In this document: piece by piece, positions 1 to 7,520 of the stretch | Layout of the letters: each line of letters opens with the position of its first letter | How positions within the stretch are numbered: the first letter of the stretch is position 1 | Made by a program: the position numbers and the translations under genes | Notes under the pieces: model-generated | Seen by the model: the letters and a program-made list of their open reading frames with translations, nothing else | Databases searched by the model: none | What the model was told of the DNA's origin: nothing | Assembly: GCA_947627185.1 (NCBI GenBank) | Contig: CANQVF010000018.1 | Coordinates: forward strand, 1-35,356 | DNA from: an uncultured Clostridia bacterium | GTDB lineage: Bacteria; Bacillota; Clostridia; TANB77; CAG-508 | Length of the DNA: 35,356 bases | Direction of reading: 5' to 3'

Positions 1-76
1 GTGCGAGGAAACTTGCACGCTCGGTGTGAAGTGGGGGAAAACTTGGAGATAACATCAAAGAGTTACCTATCACTAT
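1..76 (+). mobile_element. 3' end of a group II intron (domains V and VI)
   Basis: The first 27 bases fit the 3' part of a 34-nt domain V. TGCGAG (2-7) pairs with CTTGCA (12-17) under a GAAA tetraloop (8-11), then comes a CG bulge at 18-19, and CTCGGTGT (20-27) is the 3' strand of the lower helix, whose partner lies just before the window except for G1. Domain VI follows: GTGGGGG (31-37) pairs with 66-73, leaving A69 bulged, and AACTT (40-44) pairs with GAGTT region 60-64. A69 lies 7 nt before the proposed 3' splice site after T76, and the intron ends in AT. Both points are standard for group II introns. The helicase reading frame becomes recognisable immediately after this point. The rest of the intron, including any reverse transcriptase gene, is outside the window. 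Confidence 0.88.
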
Positions 77-1968
77 TGTACCTCTACACCAAGATGAGGA
101 ATGTGGGCGGCATTGCCCAGACCGAAGCCCAGAAAAGCTCCGACCTCTTTATGAAATGCCGCTATCTGGACGAAATCACGGGCAGCCGAGGTACGATATT
201 CGCAACGGGTACGCCCGTTTCAAACTCAATGGTGGAGCTGTATTCCGTTCAGAGGTACTTGCAGTACGACACGCTGATTCAAAGCGGCTTGCAGCATTTT
301 GACAGTTGGGCTTCCACTTTCGGGGAAACCGTCACGGCTCTGGAGCTTGCCCCAGAGGGTACGAACTACCGAGCCAAGACGAGGTTTGCAAAGTTCTACA
401 ATCTCCCAGAGCTTATGCAGATGTTCCGTGAGGTGGCGGATATTCAGACCGCCGATATGTTAAAGCTCCCCGTACCAAAGGTCAATTACCACAATATCAA
501 GACCAAGCCGAGCGGGATACAGACCGAAATGGTAGCTAATCTTGCGAAACGAGCCGAGAAAGTCCGTGCAAGGCTTGTAGAGCCGAACATCGACAATATG
601 CTCAAAATCACGAATGACGGGCGTAAACTTGCCCTCGACCAGAGAATGATTGACCCGATGCTGCCCGATGACCCTAACAGCAAGGTCAACGCCTGCGTGG
701 ATAATGTCTGCCGTATCTGGGAGGAACACGCCGACACGAAAGCGACGCAGCTTGTGTTCTGCGACCTCTCCACCCCGAAAGGCGACGGCAGCTTTAACAT
801 CTATGACGATATTCGTGAGAAGCTCACAAAGCGTGGTATCCCTGCCGAGCAGGTACGCTTTATCCACGAAGCCGCCACCGACGCACAGAAAAAGGAGCTG
901 TTTGCAAAGGTTAGAAGCGGCGAAGTCCGTGTGCTTTTAGGCTCTACCCCGAAAATGGGAGCAGGCACAAATGTCCAAGACCGCCTTATTGCCATTCACA
1001 ATTTGGATTGTCCTTGGCGACCCTCTGACCTTGAACAAAGGCAGGGGCGTATCGAAAGACAGGGCAATATGTTCCCAGAGGTTGAGGTTTACCGCTATGT
1101 GACCGAGCAGACCTTTGATGCCTACCTCTATCAGCTTGTGGAAAGCAAGCAGAAATTTATCAGCCAGATAATGACGAGCAAAAGCCCCGTGCGTTCCGCA
1201 GAAGATGTGGACGAGGTGGCTTTATCCTTTGCGGAGGTCAAAATGCTTGCCACGGGCGACGAGCGTTTCAAGGAAAAAATGGATTTGGATATACAGGTGT
1301 CCAAGCTCCGAGTGCTGAAGCAGAGCTATCTGTCCGAGCATTACGACCTTGAGGACAGGATACTGAAATACTATCCGAGAGAAATAAAGGAGTATGAGGA
1401 ACGCATAACAGGCTATGAAGCGGATACCGCACTTGCCGAACAGCACAAGCCGCAGGGCGAGGATAAGTTCTGCCCGATGACCTTGCAGGGTATCACTTAC
1501 ACCGAAAAAGCCGACGCAGGACAAATGCTTCTTGCACTCTGCAAGGAATATCCACAGTCAAAGCCTGCCGAAATCGGCTGTTACCGTGGCTTCAAATTGG
1601 AGGTTTATTACGACCCTGCTGATTCGACCTACTGCCTAAACCTCTGCGGAAAGGCAAAGCACAAGGTTGAATTAGGCTCTGACGCTTTAGGAAATCTTAC
1701 CCGAATTGAAAACGAGCTTGGGAAATTTGCTGTCAGACTTCAAGCCGAAAAGACCAGAAAAGCCGAAACTTTGGAACAGCTTGAAAATGCAAAGGTCGAG
1801 GTTGAGAAGCCTTTTGCCTTTGAGGAAGAACTGAAAGAGAAATCTGACAGGCTGAACGCCCTCAACATCGAGCTGAATCTGAACGAAAAAGACCCCTCTG
1901 CCATTGACACCGAGCCAGAGCAAGGCGACGAACCGCCCGAAAGAAAAAGTAAGGATTTGGAACGGTAA
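77..1968 (+). CDS. SNF2-family helicase of the ICE, C-terminal part (3' exon)
   Basis: This is the C-terminal roughly 630 residues of the very large helicase (often fused to a DNA methylase) found in Tn1549/CTn-type ICEs. Recognisable SNF2 motifs are ATGTPVSNS (near 205-231), a motif V-like MGAGTNVQDRL (near 955-990) and motif VI RQGRIERQGN (1039-1068). A long charged, coiled-coil-rich tail follows. The family is thought to act on DNA during element processing, but its exact role is not settled. The open frame runs back to base 1, but residues coded by 1-76 do not fit the family and belong to the group II intron. The exon appears to begin in the middle of a codon (TG of a Leu or Met codon at 77-78) before YLYTKMRNVGG. 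Splicing would be needed to make the full protein. Confidence 0.9.
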
Positions 1969-1982
1969 CGGCATTTGCACAT

Positions 1983-2011
1983 TTGTATTGTGGAAATCTG
2001 GGCATTATAAT
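1983..2011 (+). promoter_or_regulatory. Candidate sigma-A promoter for the DUF6664 gene
   Basis: TTGTAT (1983-1988) and a perfect TATAAT (2006-2011) are separated by 17 bases. The site lies in the gap between the helicase stop and the next start. The -35 is only a partial match. Confidence 0.45.
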
Positions 2012-2046
2012 AGGGTGTAGATTAGCAAACAGCGGAGGTGGTAAAG

Positions 2047-2376
2047 GTGTCTGATACTTTCAGATTTGAAACATTTGTAGATGTCCACAGCAATATTTTT
2101 AACGAGTATCTCAGCTCTGTCATAGCGAAGCTCCCAAAGGAAAACGAGGAATACCGTGCCGTGCAAGCCGAGATTGAGGGCTTGTATGAGAAATATCCAA
2201 AGGTTTTCGGCGTGTTTGATACGGAGAAATCTGCGGAGCTGACCGAGGAAGAATGTGTGGCTCTCATTGAGGTAATGGAGCTGAAAAACAAGCTCACGGA
2301 CTTGGAAATGCAGTCGGTCTATTTCCGTGGCTGCTATGACAGCGTGGGGTATCTGAAAAAAGCAGGAATTTTATAA
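2047..2376 (+). CDS. DUF6664 family protein
   Basis: A 109-residue acidic, soluble protein that I recognise as the DUF6664 family, a small conserved companion of the ICE helicase gene. Its function is unknown. The C-terminal end (SVYFRGCYDSVGYLKKAGIL) is the most conserved-looking part. I choose the GTG at 2047 because GGAGG (2034-2038) lies 8 bases upstream; an earlier in-frame GTG at 2038 would overlap its own ribosome binding site. A strong hairpin terminator follows 16 bases after the stop, so this gene ends a transcription unit. Confidence 0.8.
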   Translation: MSDTFRFETFVDVHSNIFNEYLSSVIAKLPKENEEYRAVQAEIEGLYEKYPKVFGVFDTEKSAELTEEECVALIEVMELKNKLTDLEMQSVYFRGCYDSVGYLKKAGIL

Positions 2377-2391
2377 CGGACTGACCGAAAG

Positions 2392-2428
2392 AAAAGACGG
2401 CGTCTGCGTGAAGCTGATGCCGTCTTTT
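2392..2428 (+). terminator. Rho-independent terminator after DUF6664
   Basis: AAAAGACGGC (2392-2401) pairs perfectly with GCCGTCTTTT (2419-2428); the 3' arm supplies the T run. The A-rich 5' arm means it could also stop transcription on the opposite strand. Confidence 0.8.
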
Positions 2429-2485
2429 ACATAGTCAGACGGAGATTGCATTTCTGTTTGGTAGTTTTCAAATTGCTTGGCAAAG

Positions 2486-2514
2486 TTGAAATTTTCATAA
2501 ATATGTGGTATAAT
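2486..2514 (+). promoter_or_regulatory. Sigma-A promoter of the DUF3795-VOC cassette
   Basis: TTGAAA (2486-2491) and TATAAT (2509-2514) are separated by 17 bases. This near-consensus promoter sits between the upstream terminator and the DUF3795 gene. Confidence 0.75.
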
Positions 2515-2551
2515 CGGAACTGCAAATATAACCTTTGGAGGCACCATAACC

Positions 2552-2884
2552 ATGAAGAACATGATTGCATACTGCGGTCTGGATTGTGAAAAATGCGACG
2601 CATATCTTGCAACAATCAATGACGACCAAGCATTGCGTGAGAAAACTGCAAAACTATGGGCTGAGCTAAACAATGCTCCTATTCTGCCCGAACATATCAA
2701 CTGCGAGGGCTGCCGTGTTGACGGAATTAAAACTGTATATTGCGATAGCCTTTGTGCCATTCGACAATGTGCACTGAAAAAAGGCGTGGCTACATGCGGC
2801 GACTGCCACGGTGCAGATAAATGTGAAACAGTTGCAATGGTTATCGGTAATAATGCCGAAGCAAGAAATAATTTGAATTTGTGA
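2552..2884 (+). CDS. DUF3795 cysteine-rich protein
   Basis: A 110-residue protein of the DUF3795 family. The N-terminus (IAYCGLDCEKCDAY) has the family's C-x3-C-x2-C cluster, and further cysteine pairs occur in CEGC, CDSLC, CAIRQC and CGDCHGADKC. This suggests a metal-binding, possibly zinc or Fe-S, fold; the function is unknown. GGAGG (2537-2541) supports the start. It is followed after 10 bases by a VOC-family gene, and the pair has its own promoter and terminator. Its AT-richer codon use differs from the surrounding transfer genes, so it looks like cargo inserted in the backbone. Confidence 0.85.
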   Translation: MKNMIAYCGLDCEKCDAYLATINDDQALREKTAKLWAELNNAPILPEHINCEGCRVDGIKTVYCDSLCAIRQCALKKGVATCGDCHGADKCETVAMVIGNNAEARNNLNL

Positions 2885-2894
2885 GGTTATTGAA

Positions 2895-3353
2895 ATGAAA
2901 TTAAACAGTCCTATGTTGGTTGTAAAGGACATAGATAAATCGGTTGACTTTTATAAAACGGTTCTTGGTCTTGATGTAATTTTGGATTTCGGAGCAAACA
3001 AAACCTTAACAGGCGGATTAGCTTTACAGACTTTAGAAACATATAAGGATTTTATTGGTACTGATAAAATTTCTTTTGGCGGCAATAACTTTGAGATATA
3101 TTTTGAAGAAGATAACTTCGATTTATTCGCCAAAAAGTTGAATGAGTGTGCCGTTGAGTATGTCCATCCTGTCAAAGAACATAGCTGGGGACAGCGTGTA
3201 GTACGCTTTTATGACCCCGATAAGCACATTATCGAAGTTGGAGAAAATATGGAAGTGGTATGTCGCCGTTTTTTGAATGGTGGAATGACACCAGAGCAAG
3301 TTGCTGAGCGTATGGATGTTCCGATAGAATATGTAAATGCCTGCATACGATAA
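2895..3353 (+). CDS. VOC-family (glyoxalase/bleomycin-resistance-like) protein
   Basis: A 152-residue protein of the vicinal oxygen chelate superfamily. It starts with the typical first beta-alpha unit (NSPMLVVKDIDKSVDFYKTVLGLDV) and has a second unit ending in YDPDKHIIEVGENME, where the Glu is a usual metal ligand position. Members include glyoxalases, dioxygenases and antibiotic-binding resistance proteins; the substrate cannot be told here. The last roughly 35 residues (FLNGGMTPEQVAERMDVP) form an extra helical tail. It is the second gene of a two-gene operon with the DUF3795 gene. Confidence 0.85.
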   Translation: MKLNSPMLVVKDIDKSVDFYKTVLGLDVILDFGANKTLTGGLALQTLETYKDFIGTDKISFGGNNFEIYFEEDNFDLFAKKLNECAVEYVHPVKEHSWGQRVVRFYDPDKHIIEVGENMEVVCRRFLNGGMTPEQVAERMDVPIEYVNACIR

Positions 3354-3394
3354 ATTTTAGTCATCGCTCGGAAGAATTGAATAAACTTTTACAT

Positions 3395-3435
3395 AGCCGA
3401 GAGGTTTTCTTAACGGAAAATCCCTCGGCTTTTTC
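3395..3435 (+). terminator. Rho-independent terminator after the VOC gene
   Basis: AGCCGAG (3395-3401) pairs with CTCGGCT (3424-3430), and GGTTTTC pairs with GGAAAATC inside the stem. TTTTTC follows. It closes the inserted cassette. Confidence 0.8.
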
Positions 3436-3459
3436 TATTTCTGGAGGTGATTTTATTGA

Positions 3460-4443
3460 ATGAGAAGAACTAACAGCTATGTGCAGCTTGACCCTGCCGT
3501 GATTGAACAGGCACGGCAAATGGACTTGCTGACCTACCTCAAGCACTATGAGCCGAGCAATCTAAAGCGTGTGGCAGGCAATGTTTACTGTACCGCAGAA
3601 CACGACAGTTTGAAGATTTCCAACGGCAAATGGTATTGGTGGTCGAGGGGCTTCGGCGGCGTTTCCGCCCTTGATTATCTTATCAAGGTCAAGGAATATT
3701 CCTTTGTGGAAGCCGTACAGACCCTCACAGGAGAGGTCGGTCATTGGATACCGCCGCCCCCTGTTCCGAAGAAAGACGAGCCGAAAGAACTGTTACTGCC
3801 AAACAGATTTAAGAACTGCGACAGAGTGATACAGTACCTTTTCGGGCGTGGCATTGACTATCAGCTCATACAGGACTGCGTTGCGGACGGTACAATATTT
3901 GAGAGTGCCGAATACCACAACGCTGTTTTTGTGGGCAGGGACGAAAGCAGAACGCCGAAATATGCCGCCTGCCGCAGCACTCTCGGTAGCTCCTTTAAGG
4001 GCGATGCTACGGGCAGCGACAAGCGGTATTCGTTCCGACTTCTGGCAAGAGAGCCTTGTGTATCGGTGCATTTATTTGAAGCCGCCATTGATTTACTGTC
4101 CTATGCCACCTATCTGAAATGCGAGGGCAAGGACTACCGAAAGGAAAATCTGCTCTCCCTTTCGGGCGTGTATCAGCCAAAGAAAGAAGTCAAAGACAGC
4201 AAAGTGCCGATTGCCCTTACCACATTTTTGAAAGCCAATCCGCATATCAAGACCATTATCCTGCATTTGGATAACGACAAAACAGGTCGGCTCTGTACCG
4301 CCGCCCTCAAAGAACTGCTCGGAAAAGACTATGAAATCGTTGACGCACCGCCGCCCGTCGGCAAGGACATCAACGATTTTTTATTGTCCTATTTAGGCAT
4401 GGAACGGAAGATGCCGAGCCGTGAAAGGAGTGATGCCCGTTGA
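3460..4443 (+). CDS. DUF3991 and Toprim-domain protein (primase-like)
   Basis: A 327-residue protein matching the DUF3991/Toprim proteins of Firmicute ICEs. The N-terminal half (YLKHYEPSNLKRVAGNVYC ... WYWWSRGFGGVSALDYLI) resembles the N-terminal part of DnaG-like primases without a complete zinc-binding cysteine set. DUF3991 lies in the middle, and the C-terminal Toprim core has the acidic motif LHLDNDKTG (D271, D273). It probably assists replication or primer synthesis of transferred DNA, by family analogy. Start ATG 3460 is supported by GGAGGTGA (3443-3450). Its stop overlaps a possible 40-codon frame. Confidence 0.85.
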   Translation: MRRTNSYVQLDPAVIEQARQMDLLTYLKHYEPSNLKRVAGNVYCTAEHDSLKISNGKWYWWSRGFGGVSALDYLIKVKEYSFVEAVQTLTGEVGHWIPPPPVPKKDEPKELLLPNRFKNCDRVIQYLFGRGIDYQLIQDCVADGTIFESAEYHNAVFVGRDESRTPKYAACRSTLGSSFKGDATGSDKRYSFRLLAREPCVSVHLFEAAIDLLSYATYLKCEGKDYRKENLLSLSGVYQPKKEVKDSKVPIALTTFLKANPHIKTIILHLDNDKTGRLCTAALKELLGKDYEIVDAPPPVGKDINDFLLSYLGMERKMPSRERSDAR

Positions 4444-4555
4444 TTGTCCGCTGAATTATTTGCCCCATAAGCCAACAAAGCCAATCTATTTTAAGAATGA
4501 AAGTGAGGAATTTACCATTGAAAAAGTATGCTGTTACCCTGCGAGGACACTATGA
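4433..4555 (+). CDS. Possible small ORF (40 residues), doubtful
   Basis: An ATG at 4433 overlaps the end of the Toprim gene and opens a 40-codon frame beginning MPVDCPLNYLPHKP and ending at 4555, inside the next gene in another frame. AAGGAG lies directly upstream, but only 2 bases from the ATG, which is short. Parts of this DNA (4460-4473 and 4486-4497) recur in an intergenic region at 10810-10834, which argues that it may be a noncoding shared sequence rather than a gene. Confidence 0.25.
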   Translation: MPVDCPLNYLPHKPTKPIYFKNESEEFTIEKVCCYPARTL

Positions 4556-4814
4556 AAAGACCATTTCCGTCTATGCGGATACCCCAGAGGAAGCAAAGAA
4601 AAAGACCGAAACCGTCCTCTTTGACACCGACCTTATCGACTTTTCGGACGACGATTTTGTCTGCGGCGAAGCCGACATTACCGAGTGCTTGGAGGACGGC
4701 TGTGAAGAAAATGCAGACGAGGACGGCGGTCTTGAGAATGAGAACTGTTCGGAATGCCCGTACTTCTGCCCCGTGTGCCAAGAATGTATGTACGAGGACG
4801 AATGTGAAGATTAA
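4518..4814 (+). CDS. DpnD/PcfM-like protein
   Basis: A roughly 98-residue acidic protein. Its N-terminal half (YAVTLRGHYEKTISVYAD then EEAKKK ... IDFSDDDF) has the beta-alpha-beta pattern of the DpnD/PcfM family found in conjugative elements. The C-terminal tail carries a cysteine cluster (CSECPYFCPVCQECMYEDEC) that could bind metal. Function unknown. I prefer TTG 4518 because GTGAGG (4503-4508) lies 9 bases upstream; an in-frame ATG at 4497 has no ribosome binding site. The two-hairpin candidate oriT begins 15 bases after the stop. Confidence 0.7.
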   Translation: MKKYAVTLRGHYEKTISVYADTPEEAKKKTETVLFDTDLIDFSDDDFVCGEADITECLEDGCEENADEDGGLENENCSECPYFCPVCQECMYEDECED

Positions 4815-4829
4815 GTCTTACCAAGCACT

Positions 4830-4872
4830 GAATTTGGCTAACCAAATTCGCTTGTTAGGGGCAGACCCCTAA
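4830..4872 (+). other. Candidate origin of transfer (two adjacent perfect hairpins)
   Basis: GAATTTGG (4830-4837), loop CTAA, CCAAATTC (4842-4849) is a perfect 8-bp inverted repeat. Five bases later TTAGGGG (4855-4861), loop CAGA, CCCCTAA (4866-4872) is a perfect 7-bp inverted repeat. The pair lies in the short noncoding gap upstream of DUF3789, mobC and the relaxase gene, the usual place for oriT in MOBP systems. No T run follows the hairpins, so a terminator is less likely. The nick site is not identified. Confidence 0.45.
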
Positions 4873-4901
4873 TACCCCACAGCAGAAAGGAGCTATCAAG
4901 T

Positions 4902-5057
4902 ATGAGCGAGTTTTTATTCTTTGTAATCGGCACGATGCTCGGCGGCGTCATCGGCGTTGTGCTGATGTGCCTGTTGCAGATTAACAGGCTCTCCGAAAGG
5001 GAGGTGTCGGAAAATGCGAAACAGAAATGTGCAGATACTTTTCCGCTTGACCGATGA
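4902..5057 (+). CDS. DUF3789 small membrane protein
   Basis: A 51-residue protein with one hydrophobic helix (about residues 4-26, FLFFVIGTMLGGVIGVVLMC) and a short charged tail. I recognise the DUF3789 family, a small membrane protein regularly found just before mobC in these ICEs. Function unknown. AAAGGAG (4887-4893) supports ATG 4902. Its 3' end overlaps mobC by 44 bases in another frame, which suggests translational coupling. Confidence 0.8.
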   Translation: MSEFLFFVIGTMLGGVIGVVLMCLLQINRLSEREVSENAKQKCADTFPLDR

Positions 5058-5346
5058 TGAAGCCGAATACCTGCAAACCCTCGTGGAGCGTTCCGGGCGT
5101 TCCAGAGAAGCGTTCCTCAGAGAAATGGTAAAGGGCTACCGCCTCTGCGAGAAGCCAGACCCAGAGTTCTACCAGATTATGCGTGAGTTGTCCGCCATCG
5201 GCAACCGTATCAACCAGCTTGCGGTCAAGGCAAACGCCCTTGACTTTGTGGATACGCCTATGCTTAAAGAGGAAGTGAAAAAGTGGCGGCAGTTTCAGAT
5301 GGATGTCCGCAGGAAATATCTGCTCCCAAAGGGTAAGTCGGACTAA
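5014..5346 (+). CDS. mobC: MobC-type relaxosome accessory protein
   Basis: A 110-residue protein of the plasmid mobilisation MobC family. It has an N-terminal ribbon-helix-helix-like segment (VQILFRLTDDEAEYLQTLVERSG, then SREAFLREMV) and the conserved MobC helix (MRELSAIGNRINQLAVKAN). These proteins bind near oriT and help the relaxase nick DNA. GGGAGG lies upstream of ATG 5014. Its TAA stop shares the final A with the ATG of the relaxase gene (5346), the classic coupled mobC-relaxase arrangement. Confidence 0.9.
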   Translation: MRNRNVQILFRLTDDEAEYLQTLVERSGRSREAFLREMVKGYRLCEKPDPEFYQIMRELSAIGNRINQLAVKANALDFVDTPMLKEEVKKWRQFQMDVRRKYLLPKGKSD

Positions 5347-6758
5347 TGGCGGTCTGCGAGATATGGGATGTGCGTGGCAGGCTCGACCACCCAATCGACT
5401 ATGCCCAAAATCCAGACAAGACCGCCAACCCGAACTACACCGAAGCGGACTTGCAGGCTCTTGGCGATGTGATGAAATACGCCACCAACGGCGACAAGAC
5501 CGAGAAGCAGTTTTTTGTCACGGGCGTAAACTGCGACGCTGCCACCGCCAGAGATGAAATGCTGATTGCCAAAGCCCAATGGAACGATGAAAGCGAGATT
5601 GTCTGCTATCACGGCTTCCAGAGCTTCAAGTCTGGGGAGCTTACGCCAGAGCAGGCACACGAGGTGGGCGTAAAACTTGCCGAGAAAATGTGGGGCGACA
5701 GATTTCAGGTCATTGTCGCCACCCACTTAAATACCGAGTGCCTGCACAATCACTTTGTTGTCAACTCCGTTTCCTTTCTGGACGGTAAGCACTACTATGA
5801 CAACAAAGCGAATCTGCGGCTCTTGCGTCAGCGTTCCGATGAGCTGTGCCGTGAATACGCCCTGTCCGTGATTGAACACCCAAGCGGCAGGAAAAAGCCA
5901 TACGCCCTCTATCAAGCGGAGAAGAAAGGGCTTCCCACAAGGGATAATGTGGCACGGCAGGCGGTTGATGAAGCTATCAGCAAATCATTCACGCTCAAGG
6001 ACTTTGACCGATGTATGGCGGAGATGGGATACAGATGCAGCTTTGACCCCAACCGCAAATACTGGACGATTATCGGGAAAGGTTGGAAACGCCCCAAGCG
6101 GTTATACAGGCTCGGAGAGGATTACACCAATGAGAGGATTACGGAGCGTATCCGTGAAAACTCCTATGCCGTGAAGTTCGCCCGATTTACCGAGCCGACA
6201 AAGCAGGTCAAGGTGTACCGTGTCAAAGGCTCTCTGAAAGACGCAAAGAAAATCGGCGGCTTACGTGGTCTGTATCTCCATTACTGCTATAAGCTCGGTA
6301 TCCTGCCCAAAGGCAGAAAACAGAATTATGCGAAGCTCCATTATCTTCTCAAGGACGACCTTATGAAGATGGACGCTATCACAAAAGAAACAAGGCTGCT
6401 TTGCCGCTGTCACATCGACACCGCAGAGCAGCTCTTGTCATATCAAGGCTCTCTGGAAACGGAAAGACAAGAGCTGACCGAACAGCGTAAGGGGCTTTAT
6501 TCCCAGAGCCGCAAATTAAGCGGCAAAGAAAAAGAAGCGGTCAAGGCTCAGATTTCCGACATTTCAAAAAGGCTTGGAGAAATCAGAAAGGAGGTCAGGC
6601 TCTGCGAGGGTATCGCCGCCCGCAGCGGTACGCTCAAGGAAAAGTTACAGCAGGTGCGGGCAGACGAACAGGAAACCAAACGAAAGGAGCTGATGAAGAA
6701 TGAACACAGGCGGCGATGCGGCGGAACAAATCGTGAGAATGAGCTTGGAGGGATTTGA
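5346..6758 (+). CDS. MOBP-type relaxase/mobilisation nuclease
   Basis: A 470-residue relaxase of the VirD2/MobA superfamily that nicks one strand at oriT and stays bound to its 5' end. The three-histidine metal motif is visible in THLNTECLHNHFVVNS (H127, H134, H136). Y19 in HPIDYAQNPDKT is the likely nucleophile by position in this relaxase type, which is inference. The nuclease domain covers about residues 1-200. The C-terminal third is basic and predicted coiled coil (about 360-430). The start overlaps the mobC stop, and the end overlaps pcfB by 59 bases, so it is translated from the same message as both. Confidence 0.92.
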   Translation: MAVCEIWDVRGRLDHPIDYAQNPDKTANPNYTEADLQALGDVMKYATNGDKTEKQFFVTGVNCDAATARDEMLIAKAQWNDESEIVCYHGFQSFKSGELTPEQAHEVGVKLAEKMWGDRFQVIVATHLNTECLHNHFVVNSVSFLDGKHYYDNKANLRLLRQRSDELCREYALSVIEHPSGRKKPYALYQAEKKGLPTRDNVARQAVDEAISKSFTLKDFDRCMAEMGYRCSFDPNRKYWTIIGKGWKRPKRLYRLGEDYTNERITERIRENSYAVKFARFTEPTKQVKVYRVKGSLKDAKKIGGLRGLYLHYCYKLGILPKGRKQNYAKLHYLLKDDLMKMDAITKETRLLCRCHIDTAEQLLSYQGSLETERQELTEQRKGLYSQSRKLSGKEKEAVKAQISDISKRLGEIRKEVRLCEGIAARSGTLKEKLQQVRADEQETKRKELMKNEHRRRCGGTNRENELGGI

Positions 6759-7515
6759 GGTTGCCGCAAAACTGACAGGTGCAGGTGCGAAGAATATCGC
6801 CGTGCTTCTGTATTCCATTCTCAAAGAGGAACAGAAAACCAAAGGCAAAGCAAGGCTGACGAGTATGCTCCGTTCTGGCAAGGAGCTGAAAGTCTTTACC
6901 GTGAAGAACGAGGACTTGAAACGCTTTACGCAGGAAGCCAAAAAATACGGCGTTCTCTACTGCGTCCTTGCAGACCGTAAAAACAAAGACCCGAAAGCCG
7001 AGGTCGATGTGATTGCCCGTGCCGAGGACGCATCGAAAATCAGCCGTATTGTGGAACGCTTCCACCTTGCTTCGGTGGATACCGCTTCCATTGTGACGGA
7101 GGTTGAGAAATCTAAGGACGAAAAAACCGATATGCCAGAGCCAGACATCGGCGTACAGGAAAAGGCGGAGAAAGACAAGCTGCTCGACGCTCTTATGGGC
7201 AAGCCGACGCAAAAGGAGGAAAACGCCCCAGAAAACCCCTCGGTGGCAAAGACAGAAAAATCCCCTCAGTCCGAGCCTTTATCCGAGAAGCCAAGCAAGT
7301 CCGCAGAGGGGGCTACTATGACTGACAAGAAACCGTCCGTCAAAGAGGAACTGCGGAAAATCAAGGAGAGCCGCAAAGAGCAGGAATCCGACGCTTCCCC
7401 GACTCTTGATAAAGAGAAATCTTCCGACAGGGCGAAGAAACCGCCCGCAGGAAAGACCGAGCATAAGCAGACACCGAAAAGAAAGACCCCGAAAAAATCG
7501 AAAGGAGCAAGATAA
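6700..7515 (+). CDS. pcfB: PcfB/DUF3801 family conjugation protein
   Basis: A 271-residue protein with the DUF3801/PcfB domain in about residues 1-135 (for example GAGAKNIAVLLYSILKEEQK and KEAKKYGVLYCVLADRK region). PcfB of pCF10 helps bring the relaxosome to the coupling protein. The C-terminal half is low-complexity and very rich in Lys, Glu, Pro and Ser, ending in a basic tail, typical for the family. It starts inside the relaxase gene, with GAAAGGAG just upstream, and ends 5 bases before the ArdC-like gene. Confidence 0.85.
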   Translation: MNTGGDAAEQIVRMSLEGFEVAAKLTGAGAKNIAVLLYSILKEEQKTKGKARLTSMLRSGKELKVFTVKNEDLKRFTQEAKKYGVLYCVLADRKNKDPKAEVDVIARAEDASKISRIVERFHLASVDTASIVTEVEKSKDEKTDMPEPDIGVQEKAEKDKLLDALMGKPTQKEENAPENPSVAKTEKSPQSEPLSEKPSKSAEGATMTDKKPSVKEELRKIKESRKEQESDASPTLDKEKSSDRAKKPPAGKTEHKQTPKRKTPKKSKGAR

Positions 7516-7520
7516 ACCCT

